Assembly (NCBI GenBank): GCA_045105775.1
Contig: JBGCDW010000116.1
Coordinates: 1 to 64,000, forward strand
Length of the DNA stretch: 64,000 bases
Direction of reading: 5' to 3'
Source: Aureispira sp045105775
GTDB taxonomy: Bacteria; Bacteroidota; Bacteroidia; Chitinophagales; Saprospiraceae
Shown here piece by piece: positions 27,101-34,857 of this stretch (position 1 is the stretch's first letter; each line of letters begins with the position of its first letter). Made by a program: the position numbers and the translations under genes. The notes under the pieces were generated by a model. That model made no database searches. It worked only from the letters and a program-made list of their open reading frames with translations, and was not told where the DNA came from.

Positions 27101-28046
27101 TTTTTATCAGAATAAATTGCAAAGCATCCAGACCAAGGCTCCTGGCCCTACCCCTGCAATTGTAGTGCATACCATAGAGGGCGAGGCCAAAGGTCGGGTC
27201 AACACAGCAGAATGGGAAGCTTTATTAAACCATTTATGGGAGCTGCCCTGGGAACAGCAAAAAGTAGGGATTGCCGTCAGCAGTGCCCAGCAAAGAAATG
27301 CTATTTTGAATGCCCTTCAGCAACTTACGCCCAATCAAGCTGCTATTCTCCAACGCTTGCAAAGCAATGGCTTTTTTGTGAAGGAATGGGATCAACTGCA
27401 AGGGGTTTCTTGTGATTACTTACTGGTGTCTACCACTTTTACAGCTCCTTATTGGGCACCACCTTACGCGCCTAGATTTATCAATGTACTCGCTACTTGC
27501 GCCCACCAACAAATTCATTTGTTTACGTCTATTCCTCCATCGGCTTATAATAATTATGCCACGTTGTTTATGAATAAGAAAATGCAGGATGCGGCTTGGT
27601 TCTATGCGTATTTGGCTTATGCCGAGGCGGTCAGCAATCAAAATGAAATTGCGCGTCAAGCTATCTTGGAGCACATGCAGCAACATACAGCAGCCTTGCA
27701 CCCATTGCCCAATAACAACCGTATCCCACAGCAGCATTTTTTAGAATTGGTGGTGGCAGAGGCACAACGTAGTTTTCCTGCCCTCACATTTGTAAAGCAA
27801 TATAAACAAGCAGGCATTACTGTTCCGTTGGCCGTGCTCAATGCACAACAGCAGCTCAAAGCTGTGTTCTATTTAGATTTATGGGCAGCACAGGCAGAAG
27901 AAGAAGGCTATGCTTGGACATTATTTTATGAACAATATTGGCAAGATAAAGGAATCGCTTGTTATTATGTATGGTCCAAAGATTGGTGGCAAAATAAGCA
28001 GAATGCCTTGCACACCTTCACGCACCAATTGCAAGCCTGTCTTTAG
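24114..28046 (+). CDS. Catalytically degenerate SF1 (DUF4011-type) helicase-like protein
   Basis: The 1310-residue protein follows the layout of large DUF4011-type SF1 helicases, with every catalytic motif altered. Motif I (usual GPPGTGKS) reads T312-P-P-S-T-Q-R318-Q, losing the glycines and the Lys. Motif II (usual DEAS) reads D890-Q-V-N. Motif III is recognisable as VLVGDGQQLPT. Motif VI (usual NVAxTRAR) reads N1124-V-L-A-T-C1129-A-H1131, losing both arginines. The end (GIACYYVWSKDWWQNKQNAL, about 1281-1300) matches the Vsr-like C-terminal domain (RIWSTDWF) of such helicases. A long helical insertion lies between motifs I and II (about 400-800). It cannot be an ordinary ATPase, yet the frame is intact, so it is probably a maintained pseudo-helicase (scaffold or DNA-binding) rather than a recent relic. 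Confidence 0.8.
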   Translation: MQHLDTKFLQQLVDQLSEDSLQSIYLDAFPQQQEPRLDATVLDQLRAGLSQQFLECLLTQAAFELPLGQKEAATDAIFDQFLSLSLENQDYQQTHGCTALGFGYPLVVLPDPKQPNRLLQAPLFIWTLELEQTAGQWTLQRSLGSAVLTNNTLAAFLQQRGLDIKLPPYDHLLNDGILDKEELAGLCHYFLQQLQPNSSNQNSAFFRTLLDQPLQKAKTPEALAQLPLDRATFLWAGVFGIYPLHKTALLQDTLLLKENWPQIQPILSQERHPEDPTRSAFMKHSFPCMDTDPCQQQILHALHKGNDILLQTPPSTQRQHTLTAVLYNVLSNAGTCLVISDKSSTLRELQTAFEATNLGELALLVDDPHAAPNTVVQSIWTRARAQQAPYQVAPSFIRLLQNSAAYVQHLQGFFQKMHQPILGDETWTDVVGKLVQLEAQQPEAILEKKLHAHKFKFTQHEFDAIVRILPEGEALFKRLGRFQHPLNALNNRFFETANAVQMQSKAEEAIEKVLKVVQSAQRDAFTYLFEYEQLIEQHLGKVYTNKINLVEEIIDGIQGGLSKSSYHFNKSDGMYRKFMRRVSDKHKAIEAEKVRLLEVFFKLQRYHQQYDYFQYTFLDTTKSASLAFSDLLEHLEAYKLLLYDWYEKRTTPVQQIVKDLAPRKIYPYVSFENQVRDITSNLTAFERNFVSSQVFRVEFRFVTTNIRKRLTQVEQLETNLKQLQDSFEDFDAYHAFKFFWLTLNPQQQEVLQALTEVETSSWLDSFSHWYLQALLKQQEDEYVPNESLYQGHKKAFQREHQILQNAMESHSLEYWRGKQTQAVQAFHQTKAPLTIGTLYNPQLNQHSLAHLIKTDPDLFLSFYPIVMVSPAVAATILPLKPHLFDVVIVDQVNQLPVKEVFSVLTRGRYQVLVGDGQQLPTPEQLQTTLQYQREQTWTQQEQVVELPPTTLNPLASWSAIPSLWDYAQSLHHYQELSLTIDYATQQQALLDFSNVAFYQNKLQSIQTKAPGPTPAIVVHTIEGEAKGRVNTAEWEALLNHLWELPWEQQKVGIAVSSAQQRNAILNALQQLTPNQAAILQRLQSNGFFVKEWDQLQGVSCDYLLVSTTFTAPYWAPPYAPRFINVLATCAHQQIHLFTSIPPSAYNNYATLFMNKKMQDAAWFYAYLAYAEAVSNQNEIARQAILEHMQQHTAALHPLPNNNRIPQQHFLELVVAEAQRSFPALTFVKQYKQAGITVPLAVLNAQQQLKAVFYLDLWAAQAEEEGYAWTLFYEQYWQDKGIACYYVWSKDWWQNKQNALHTFTHQLQACL

Positions 28047-28120
28047 TTTAGGAATGTTTTTTGACTAGGAGAAAAACATAAAACTTTCAACCTCATTTTC
28101 TTACTTTCAAAACACACCAA

Positions 28121-28870
28121 ATGAAACATTTGTATCTATTGTTATTTCTTTTTCCTCTAACCCTATTGGCACAAGAGGAAGTTTTATATTATAATAAAGG
28201 TGTAAAAGCACACAATACAGGTGATTATCCAACAGCTATTACCGCTTATAAGAAATGCCTAGAAATTAATCCTAAAAATGAGCAAGCCAAACAAAACTTG
28301 GGAGCCGTTTATTACAACCAAGCACTAGCGGCCTTTAACAAGAATGATTTTGATGCCGCCATCAAACAAACTTATGAAGCTGTTCGCCATATCCCCAAAA
28401 AGCCAGATGTTTATGCCCTGATGGGCAATGCGCATATTCAACAAAAACAATATAAGCAGGCCCTATTGGATTTCACCAAGGCCATTGAAGTGAGCCCCAA
28501 CCCTGCCGATTATTATGCAGCTCGCTCTGGGGTACACCATTCGCTCTTGGACAATAAAAATCGTTATAAAGACATGGCCAAAGCCGCACAATTGGCTCCA
28601 AACAATGCCAAATACCAATTCTTGACAGGCAAATACAAACAAGCTGTTGACCAAGAATTGTTCAAAACTGCCCTAGACAATTACAATAAAGCAATAGAAC
28701 TGAAGCCTGATTATTTGGAGGCCATTACAGAACGTGCTACCTACTACATGACTTTTGGGGATTTCAAAAGCGCGCTCAAGGATTTGCGAAAAGCAGAACG
28801 TCTAGGTGGTGATGTAAAGCACTTGGTAGAAGCCGCACAGTTTGAATTGGAAATGCAAGAAGGGAATTAG
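28121..28870 (+). CDS. Exported tetratricopeptide repeat protein
   Basis: The 249-residue protein has a signal peptide (MKHLYLLLFLFPLTLLAQ) and about six TPR units; typical ones are YNKGVKAHNTGDYPTAITAYKKCLEINPKN and the last unit YNKAIELKPDYLEAITERATYYMTFGDFKSALKDLRKAERLG (patterns, in part). TPRs are protein-binding scaffolds. It should lie in the periplasm. It follows the degenerate helicase gene by 74 bases and is followed by a bidirectional terminator. Confidence 0.88.
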   Translation: MKHLYLLLFLFPLTLLAQEEVLYYNKGVKAHNTGDYPTAITAYKKCLEINPKNEQAKQNLGAVYYNQALAAFNKNDFDAAIKQTYEAVRHIPKKPDVYALMGNAHIQQKQYKQALLDFTKAIEVSPNPADYYAARSGVHHSLLDNKNRYKDMAKAAQLAPNNAKYQFLTGKYKQAVDQELFKTALDNYNKAIELKPDYLEAITERATYYMTFGDFKSALKDLRKAERLGGDVKHLVEAAQFELEMQEGN

Positions 28871-28890
28871 GACGCTCCACCAAACAACAC

Positions 28891-28930
28891 AAAAAAATGG
28901 CTGCCCGAATATTCAGGCAGCCATTTTTTT
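28891..28930. terminator. Bidirectional terminator
   Basis: AAAAAATGGCTGCC pairs with GGCAGCCATTTTTT with an A run and a T run on either side. It serves the TPR gene and the convergent PpiD-like gene. Confidence 0.9.
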
Positions 28931-28962
28931 ATTATAATAGTTAGATTGCTTGTGCGAATCTA

Positions 28963-31131
28963 CTATTGTTGACGATCATCAATGATGTCGGCTTGATCTT
29001 TCATGTTGGTATATACACCAGAAGATACGACACGTGCCAAACGCTCTGTTGTGCTCTTACGTGCTGCGGCGGCATCTGATACAGCAGGTGCATCGTTTTT
29101 GCTCAACAATTCTAACACATATACTCCTTCTCTACCACCTACAGCTTTGGAGACAGTGCCCAATTCTGTACCAGCAGCCATAGCCGCTACTTTTGGTTCA
29201 GCACCTACGGTTCCTACATTGGCAGAACCAAACTTAACAGCCAATGCAGATTCTTTAACTACGCCGTATTCTCCAGCCAAAGCATCCAAAGAACCAGCTG
29301 CACTAGCCTTAGCTTGTACCAATTCTGTCTTTTTCTCGTTTCTCAAAACTCTATCGACATCACCACGTACTTGTGGGTCTTTTACAGAAGCCAAGCCAGC
29401 TTTGGTACGAGAAGTTAATGCTGCCACTACAAACTGCTTGGTGTAGTTCAGGGCTACATCTTCCAATACATAAGCTTGGTTGGTTACTTCGTTCACCTCA
29501 GTAACATCATCATGTGCCCAACGAATGATTTCAGCAGAAGTTGAGTTTTTGCCCAAACCACTAATCATAAACGTACCTTCCTCTAAACCAATAGCAGGAA
29601 CAGGGTTCAAGCCTTTTTCTCTAGCAGCCGTTTTCATTTCTTCCAATGTTCTATTATTGGCAATGAACTCTAAGGCTTGACGCTTCACATCACTGGTTGT
29701 TTTGGACGAAGGAATAATATCTCTGCTTACGGTAGCAATTCTAAATCCTTTTTTGCCTGTCTCAAATTTGTAGCCTGTAATCTGAACTAAGTGCCATCCA
29801 AATTGTGTACGAACAAGTTTATAAGCATCTTCTTTCCCATCGTAAAATAGGTATTGTTCAAATCCAGGCACCATTTTGCCTTTGCCAGACCAACCCAAAT
29901 CACCGCCAGTCAATCGAGTACCGTCTGTACCAAATTTTGCCGCCAAAGAATCAAATGAAACGGTTGCATCTTCTTCCAACAAGGTTTTCAAAGAATCCAA
30001 TGTTCTTCTAGAAGCCTGTTCCTCTTCTGCTGTTTTGGCTGGCAACAAGATGTGACGCGATTTAACAGAATCTGGTATTGATTTGGTTGCAATTTTCTTT
30101 AATACTTTGAACTGTTGACCTTCTACATAAGGGCCAAAAACGGTTCCATCAGGAACATTGACCAAAGAATCTTTCATCCCCAATGGTACACTCAATTCAT
30201 CTTCGGTGTAGTAATTGGCAGGGAAAGAACCATAGTTGCGCTGAATCACCAAAGAATCATCTTTCATGTCTTCTGCTTTTTGCATGTCTTCTGCTATTTC
30301 TAACAATTCTTGACGATACTCCGCAGAATCTGAAGCAGTTGGCGTTACATCAAATGTTACATACTCCAAACTAACGGTGGCCTCTCTTTCATACGCTTTA
30401 GGATGTGCATTAATGTAATCTTGGATCGCTTGATCGGTAATTTCGATAGGATCGGTAACGTTGGTATAAGGCACACGTACATAATCAAAGTTGTAACCTG
30501 TTTCCTCAATTTTGTTATCCAATTCAGCCAACCAAGAAGGGGTATAAATACCACGCTCCAACGCAATAAAATACTTGTCTTGCAAGCTTTTTACTTTTAC
30601 AGCACGCTCTAGTGCAAACCACTGTTGTTGCTGTTCCAAGGCAGCAGCACGTTGTTGTGGATTATCTTTGGTTTGTGCTAGTATTTGACCCGTATTTTTC
30701 ATAAAATCCATGGTCTGTTTTACTTGCTGGGTGTTTACTTGGCGTGTTTGAGGATCGCCCAAACGCTGTACGACCAATGAACTCAACAATTCGGGGCGGT
30801 CGCTTACAAACAAGTCTCCCATTTCGTTAGGAGTAACCATCATTCCAGCTTCGGTAGTTTTTTGTAAGAGCAATTTTTCGCCAATGATACGATCCCAAAC
30901 ATTTTTTTGAATCTCTTCATTGAGGTAGCCTTGACCTTGGTAATCTTCTGTATACTCACGCACCATATTACTGGTTACTTTCTCTCCATTGATATACCCT
31001 ACCGTCATGTTTGAGGAGGGCAGTGAGTTTCCTGGACTAATATCCATGAATAGAAAAGAAGCAATACCAATAAAGATTACTCCCATCATTAACCAGCCAA
31101 AGCGGTTTCTAATTGTTCCTAATAAAGCCAT
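28963..31131 (-). CDS. PpiD-like membrane-anchored peptidylprolyl isomerase
   Basis: The 722-residue protein has one N-terminal membrane anchor (about 12-30, WLMMGVIFIGIASFLFM), a SurA/PpiD-type chaperone region (VNGEKVTSNMVREYTEDY-like onset near 46-65), and one parvulin domain around 345-450 (RHILLPAKTAEEEQASRR ... FGTDGTRLTGGDLGW ... FGWHLVQITGY). It assists folding of exported proteins in the periplasm. A second, diverged parvulin-like region may lie in the C-terminal third. It is transcribed alone from a promoter at 31326. Confidence 0.92.
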   Translation of the reverse strand: MALLGTIRNRFGWLMMGVIFIGIASFLFMDISPGNSLPSSNMTVGYINGEKVTSNMVREYTEDYQGQGYLNEEIQKNVWDRIIGEKLLLQKTTEAGMMVTPNEMGDLFVSDRPELLSSLVVQRLGDPQTRQVNTQQVKQTMDFMKNTGQILAQTKDNPQQRAAALEQQQQWFALERAVKVKSLQDKYFIALERGIYTPSWLAELDNKIEETGYNFDYVRVPYTNVTDPIEITDQAIQDYINAHPKAYEREATVSLEYVTFDVTPTASDSAEYRQELLEIAEDMQKAEDMKDDSLVIQRNYGSFPANYYTEDELSVPLGMKDSLVNVPDGTVFGPYVEGQQFKVLKKIATKSIPDSVKSRHILLPAKTAEEEQASRRTLDSLKTLLEEDATVSFDSLAAKFGTDGTRLTGGDLGWSGKGKMVPGFEQYLFYDGKEDAYKLVRTQFGWHLVQITGYKFETGKKGFRIATVSRDIIPSSKTTSDVKRQALEFIANNRTLEEMKTAAREKGLNPVPAIGLEEGTFMISGLGKNSTSAEIIRWAHDDVTEVNEVTNQAYVLEDVALNYTKQFVVAALTSRTKAGLASVKDPQVRGDVDRVLRNEKKTELVQAKASAAGSLDALAGEYGVVKESALAVKFGSANVGTVGAEPKVAAMAAGTELGTVSKAVGGREGVYVLELLSKNDAPAVSDAAAARKSTTERLARVVSSGVYTNMKDQADIIDDRQQ

Positions 31132-31325
31132 TTTATACGTTTATTTTCAACTTTTTTGTGTGCTTCTATTGAGTCTGTTCAAGAAGTCTCAATCATCGCT
31201 TAATTATACAGCGTTCCAGATTGATCGGAAATAGTCTGTTTATTCATCTGTTTACTTGTAGTTTTCTATGTATTAGAAGAATTGACACAAAGCATCCATT
31301 CACAAATTTGCATAAGAAAACGGCA

Positions 31326-31333
31326 CAAAGCTA
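31326..31333 (-). promoter_or_regulatory. TAnnTTTG promoter element
   Basis: The minus strand reads TAGCTTTG. It would give the PpiD-like gene a leader of nearly 190 bases, which is long; the element is supported by sequence only. Confidence 0.4.
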
Positions 31334-31344
31334 CAATTTTTTTA

Positions 31345-31385
31345 TCAAAAAAGCCTAATCAATCAAATTGATTAAGCTTTTTTTG
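31345..31385 (-). terminator. Terminator of the tolC-hlyD unit
   Basis: AAAAAGC-CTAATCAA pairs with TTGATTAAGCTTTTT; on the minus strand it ends in a T run. It lies about 80 bases beyond the HlyD-family stop codon. Confidence 0.75.
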
Positions 31386-31462
31386 TTGGGTATTTCTCTT
31401 GTAAAGTACAATTACTTCTTGAACAATTGAACTCGATTGTCGTTCTGATTCAAAAACAATAT

Positions 31463-32794
31463 CTATTTTTCTTCCTTATACAATTCAAATTCCTCGACCA
31501 CCTTAATTTTGCTGCCATTTTCCAAACCTTTGGCAATAGCATCATAGGGTGCGGTTACTACGATTTCGCCTGTTTTTAGCCCTGTTTTGATTTGGATGTA
31601 CTCGTCATTTTGAAGCCCTGTAGTGACGTTTCTCAAATTAACAGAATCTGCGACTTGTACAAAGACATACTCTTTGATGGTTTCTTTCGTTTTGGATTGT
31701 TTGCCCCCTTCGCGCTCTTCGGAACGGGTGGTAACAGCCACGACAGGCACAGACAGCATATTTTCAACTCTATTGGTTTTGATTTGGGCAGAAGCCGACA
31801 ACCCCGAACGGAAAGGCGAGCGATCTTTTTGGGTGTCTATGTCTTCGTAAGAATCTTCTAACACCAAGATACGCACTTCAAAATTGGTAACGGCATCCGA
31901 TGTTAAGGCAACCGATCCTATAGAGGTATTGAGTCCTGTAGCCGTGTTGGCAATTTGAGTCACCACCCCTGCAAATTTGCGATCGGGATACGCATCCAAT
32001 TCAATATCCGCGCTGTCTCCAATAGACGTATTTAGAATATCTCGTTCGTTCACATCTACCCGCACTTCTACGGTTTTGAGATTGGCAATTTTAAGAATGG
32101 GTGTTCCAGCCATTTGCGCTGTTCCTACTACTTGCTCGCCTTGCTTCTTGTACAAGGTAGATACCACCCCATTGATGGGGGCGTAGATTTTGGTTTGCGA
32201 CAAGTTGTTTTTTTGCTCGCGCACGGTTGCTTTAGAACTTTGTACGGTAAATTGAGCCGCCCGAATGTTCTCACTAGCTGTTTCCAAATTGGCCTGCGCG
32301 GCATTATAACTCGCTTCGGCTGTTTCGTACTCTGCTTGAGAAATCACCCCATCTTCATACAATTGCTTGTTGCGTTGGTAAATAACTTCGGTATTCTTAA
32401 ACTGTGCTTCCAGTTGTTTGCGTTGTGCCTTTACCGAGGCCAATTGAGCAGCGGCTCCATCTGCTGCTGCTTCTGCCCGTTCTACCACCGAAACCAGTGC
32501 TTCGGGGTCTACTTTGGCCAATAACTGGCCTTTCTTAACCAAGTCCCCTTCCTGTACATACAATTCTACGATTGTTCCCGATATATTGGATGTAATTTCG
32601 AGTTCGGTTGCTGGAAATAGTTTTCCACTAGAATAAACACGCTCTACAATAGTGCGTTTTTGGGCGGTTTCTACGGCTACTTTGGTAGCCTTGTTCTTAT
32701 TTTGGGTAGATTTATAATAAGCTCCTGCTGCTCCTAACAAAAGAATGATTACTAAAATATACCACCCTCTTCTACTCTTTTTTTTGGTTGCCAT
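31463..32794 (-). CDS. HlyD/MacA family efflux periplasmic adaptor
   Basis: Starting at the ATG at 32794 (MATKKKSRRGWY) the product is 443 residues: a membrane anchor (about 12-28), a lipoyl-like half (ISGTIVELYVQEGDLVKKGQLLAKVD), a helical hairpin (about 110-190, Ala/Gln/Glu-rich coiled coil), the second lipoyl half (IYAPINGVVSTLYKKQGEQV) and beta-barrel domains. Such adaptors join an inner-membrane pump to TolC. It follows the TolC gene after a 35-base perfect palindrome. No ABC or RND pump gene lies next to it here, although the family normally needs one. Confidence 0.92.
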   Translation of the reverse strand: MATKKKSRRGWYILVIILLLGAAGAYYKSTQNKNKATKVAVETAQKRTIVERVYSSGKLFPATELEITSNISGTIVELYVQEGDLVKKGQLLAKVDPEALVSVVERAEAAADGAAAQLASVKAQRKQLEAQFKNTEVIYQRNKQLYEDGVISQAEYETAEASYNAAQANLETASENIRAAQFTVQSSKATVREQKNNLSQTKIYAPINGVVSTLYKKQGEQVVGTAQMAGTPILKIANLKTVEVRVDVNERDILNTSIGDSADIELDAYPDRKFAGVVTQIANTATGLNTSIGSVALTSDAVTNFEVRILVLEDSYEDIDTQKDRSPFRSGLSASAQIKTNRVENMLSVPVVAVTTRSEEREGGKQSKTKETIKEYVFVQVADSVNLRNVTTGLQNDEYIQIKTGLKTGEIVVTAPYDAIAKGLENGSKIKVVEEFELYKEEK

Positions 32795-32817
32795 TTGTGT
32801 TTTATTGCTGCTATGAT

Positions 32818-32852
32818 ATAGTTGGGGCGCAATGTCATTGCGCCCCAACTAT
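32818..32852. repeat. Perfect 35-base palindrome between tolC and hlyD genes
   Basis: Arms of 17 bases (ATAGTTGGGGCGCAATG and its exact complement) flank one central T. It begins 9 bases after the TolC stop codon. There is no T run after it, and the GC-rich core stands out in this AT-rich DNA. It may be a message-stabilising or attenuating hairpin, or a protein site. Confidence 0.7.
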
Positions 32853-32860
32853 CTTAATTC

Positions 32861-34207
32861 TTAATCAATCCTAATTGCGTCTCCTTTATAATAATCTAAA
32901 ATCTTCAATTTAAACAAGTAATCGTATTTGGCTTGCAAAACTCTAGATTCTGCACTTACCAAGGTATTTTGTACGCTGGTTAATTCAAATGAATTGACCA
33001 CACCCAGCTCGTAACGACGGCGCGTATTTTCTACAGATAAGCGAATGGCACGCACACTTTTTCTAGAAACAGCCAAGCGTTTTTTGGCGGCGCGCACATC
33101 AATTAACGCGCGTTCAATATTGGATTTTAACGTCACTTCCAATTGATCCGTTGCCAATTCTGCTACTTTTACCCCTAATTCTGCTCGTTGAATGCCAATT
33201 TTATTACGCAAGCCATTAAAAATAGGAACAGAAATATTAATCCCTGCATTGGCAGCCGCTGTTGCCGCCAATTGTTCAAAATAAGAGATGGTTCCTCCTG
33301 TAACGGGGTTTCTAAAAGCCGTCGAAAAGTTGCTATTGATTCCACCATAATAAGATACGGTAGGCATTAATGCGCCCTTGGCAATGCTTACGCCCAACTC
33401 CGCACTTTTTTCGCGCAACTTAGAAGCCAAGATATTAGGCTGTCTGGTAATGGCTTCCTCGTATACCCCTTCTAGTGTTGATTCTTGCTCCAACTCTGCC
33501 ACTTCTATATCTCCAACAATCTCAATAGAAATGTCCTTGCCTATGTCAATATTCATCAAGGTTTTTAAGTTGACATAAGATAAGTCGATATTGTTTTGTG
33601 CAATGACAATATTTTCTTCATCGCGTGCAATTTGAGCCTCTAAATCATATCGGCTATTTTCTGCCAGCACTCCCCCTTCTATCAGTTTGAGCGTTTGCTG
33701 CAATTGTTCTTGGGTCACTTTTGCTTGCTCTTCAAAAACACTTTTGCTCTCTTCTGCCAACAAAATGGCCAAGTAAGCTTGTGCTACTGAGAGAGAGATG
33801 TCATTCTTGGCCTGCTCTATATCTTTATCCGAAGCTTCCAAATCAACTCTGGTTTGCTTGATGGTGTTTCTGATTTGCAATCCTTGAAAAATAATTCCAT
33901 TCACATTCACAGAAAGCCCAGAGCCAAAGTTAGGAATGGTAATCAGCTCATTGTTGGTCGGGTTAACGGTATTACCTACGTTGATACCATTGCGATAGCT
34001 CGCACTAACATTGGGCGTTTGTGCCCAAACTGCTTGCTTATTTGTCAATTGTGCCTGACTTTTATTCAAATTGGTTTGCTGTACTTGTAAGCTATTTTGA
34101 ATGGCATAATTAATACACTTTTCCAGTGACCAAATAGATTCGTCATCCTGTGCCCACAATGGTGTAGCACACCAACAGATACACAATAACAATAGTGTTT
34201 TGTACAT
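32861..34207 (-). CDS. TolC family outer-membrane efflux protein
   Basis: The 448-residue protein has a signal peptide (MYKTLLLLCICWCATPLWAQ) and two repeated OEP halves with long amphipathic helices, for instance WSLEKCINYAIQNSLQVQQ at the start and RRRYELGVVNSFELTSVQNTL near the end. It forms the trimeric outer-membrane exit duct. It is the first gene of a two-gene unit with the HlyD-family adaptor. Confidence 0.95.
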   Translation of the reverse strand: MYKTLLLLCICWCATPLWAQDDESIWSLEKCINYAIQNSLQVQQTNLNKSQAQLTNKQAVWAQTPNVSASYRNGINVGNTVNPTNNELITIPNFGSGLSVNVNGIIFQGLQIRNTIKQTRVDLEASDKDIEQAKNDISLSVAQAYLAILLAEESKSVFEEQAKVTQEQLQQTLKLIEGGVLAENSRYDLEAQIARDEENIVIAQNNIDLSYVNLKTLMNIDIGKDISIEIVGDIEVAELEQESTLEGVYEEAITRQPNILASKLREKSAELGVSIAKGALMPTVSYYGGINSNFSTAFRNPVTGGTISYFEQLAATAAANAGINISVPIFNGLRNKIGIQRAELGVKVAELATDQLEVTLKSNIERALIDVRAAKKRLAVSRKSVRAIRLSVENTRRRYELGVVNSFELTSVQNTLVSAESRVLQAKYDYLFKLKILDYYKGDAIRID

Positions 34208-34408
34208 TTTTATTTATTTGTTATGATAATGATAAATCCATCAACAGTTCCACAGTTTACATAGAAGTATGGTATTTCTACTAGTATGAAGCACTTCTTT
34301 AACCAAACTAATTGTATTTTGTTGACAGTAGGTTGTTCCGTTCTTAAATCTACTGCTACAATAGCCTTTCCAAAATGGTTTTAAACAACTTGTAAGTACT
34401 AAGATAGG

Positions 34409-34855
34409 ATGTTTTCTGTTTTCTCGCATGAATATTATATGAAAGAGGCTCTAAAAGAAGCTCAAAAGGCAGCCTTACTCGACGAAATTCCCGTAGGAGC
34501 TGTTGTGGTTTGCCAACAACAAATTATAGCACGAGCACACAACCTGACAGAACAACTGACAGATGTGACGGCCCATGCTGAAATTTTGGCCATTACGGCA
34601 GCAAGCCATCACTTAGGCAGTAAATTCCTAAAACAATGTACCTTATACGTTACGCTCGAACCTTGTGTCATGTGTGCTGGGGCACTGGCTTGGGCACAAC
34701 TGGGCAACCTAGTGATCGGTGCTACAGATAGCAAAAGAGGTTTTCAACGCTTGGCTCCTCAAGCCTTGCACCCCAAAACTACCCTAATTACAGGCATAGA
34801 AGCAACGGCTTGCAGTACCCTTATGCGTGATTTTTTTCAGCAAAAGCGGAATTAA
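34409..34855 (+). CDS. tadA: tRNA-specific adenosine deaminase TadA
   Basis: The 148-residue protein is a zinc-dependent deaminase that converts A34 of tRNA-Arg(ACG) to inosine. The zinc motif is complete: HAEI (His and catalytic Glu) and PCVMCAGA (two Cys). MKEALKEAQKAALLDEIPVGAVVV at the start and a C-terminal helix with MRDFFQQKR fit TadA. Length is normal. It overlaps nothing and is convergent with the glucosaminidase gene, with stop codons 2 bases apart. Confidence 0.95.
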   Translation: MFSVFSHEYYMKEALKEAQKAALLDEIPVGAVVVCQQQIIARAHNLTEQLTDVTAHAEILAITAASHHLGSKFLKQCTLYVTLEPCVMCAGALAWAQLGNLVIGATDSKRGFQRLAPQALHPKTTLITGIEATACSTLMRDFFQQKRN

Positions 34856-34857
34856 TA

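Larger units (their letters stand above)
31132..31462. other. Intergenic stretch with promoter and terminator
   Basis: No gene is seen. It contains the minus-strand -7 element of the PpiD-like gene (31326-31333) and the terminator of the upstream tolC-hlyD unit (31345-31385). Confidence 0.6.
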
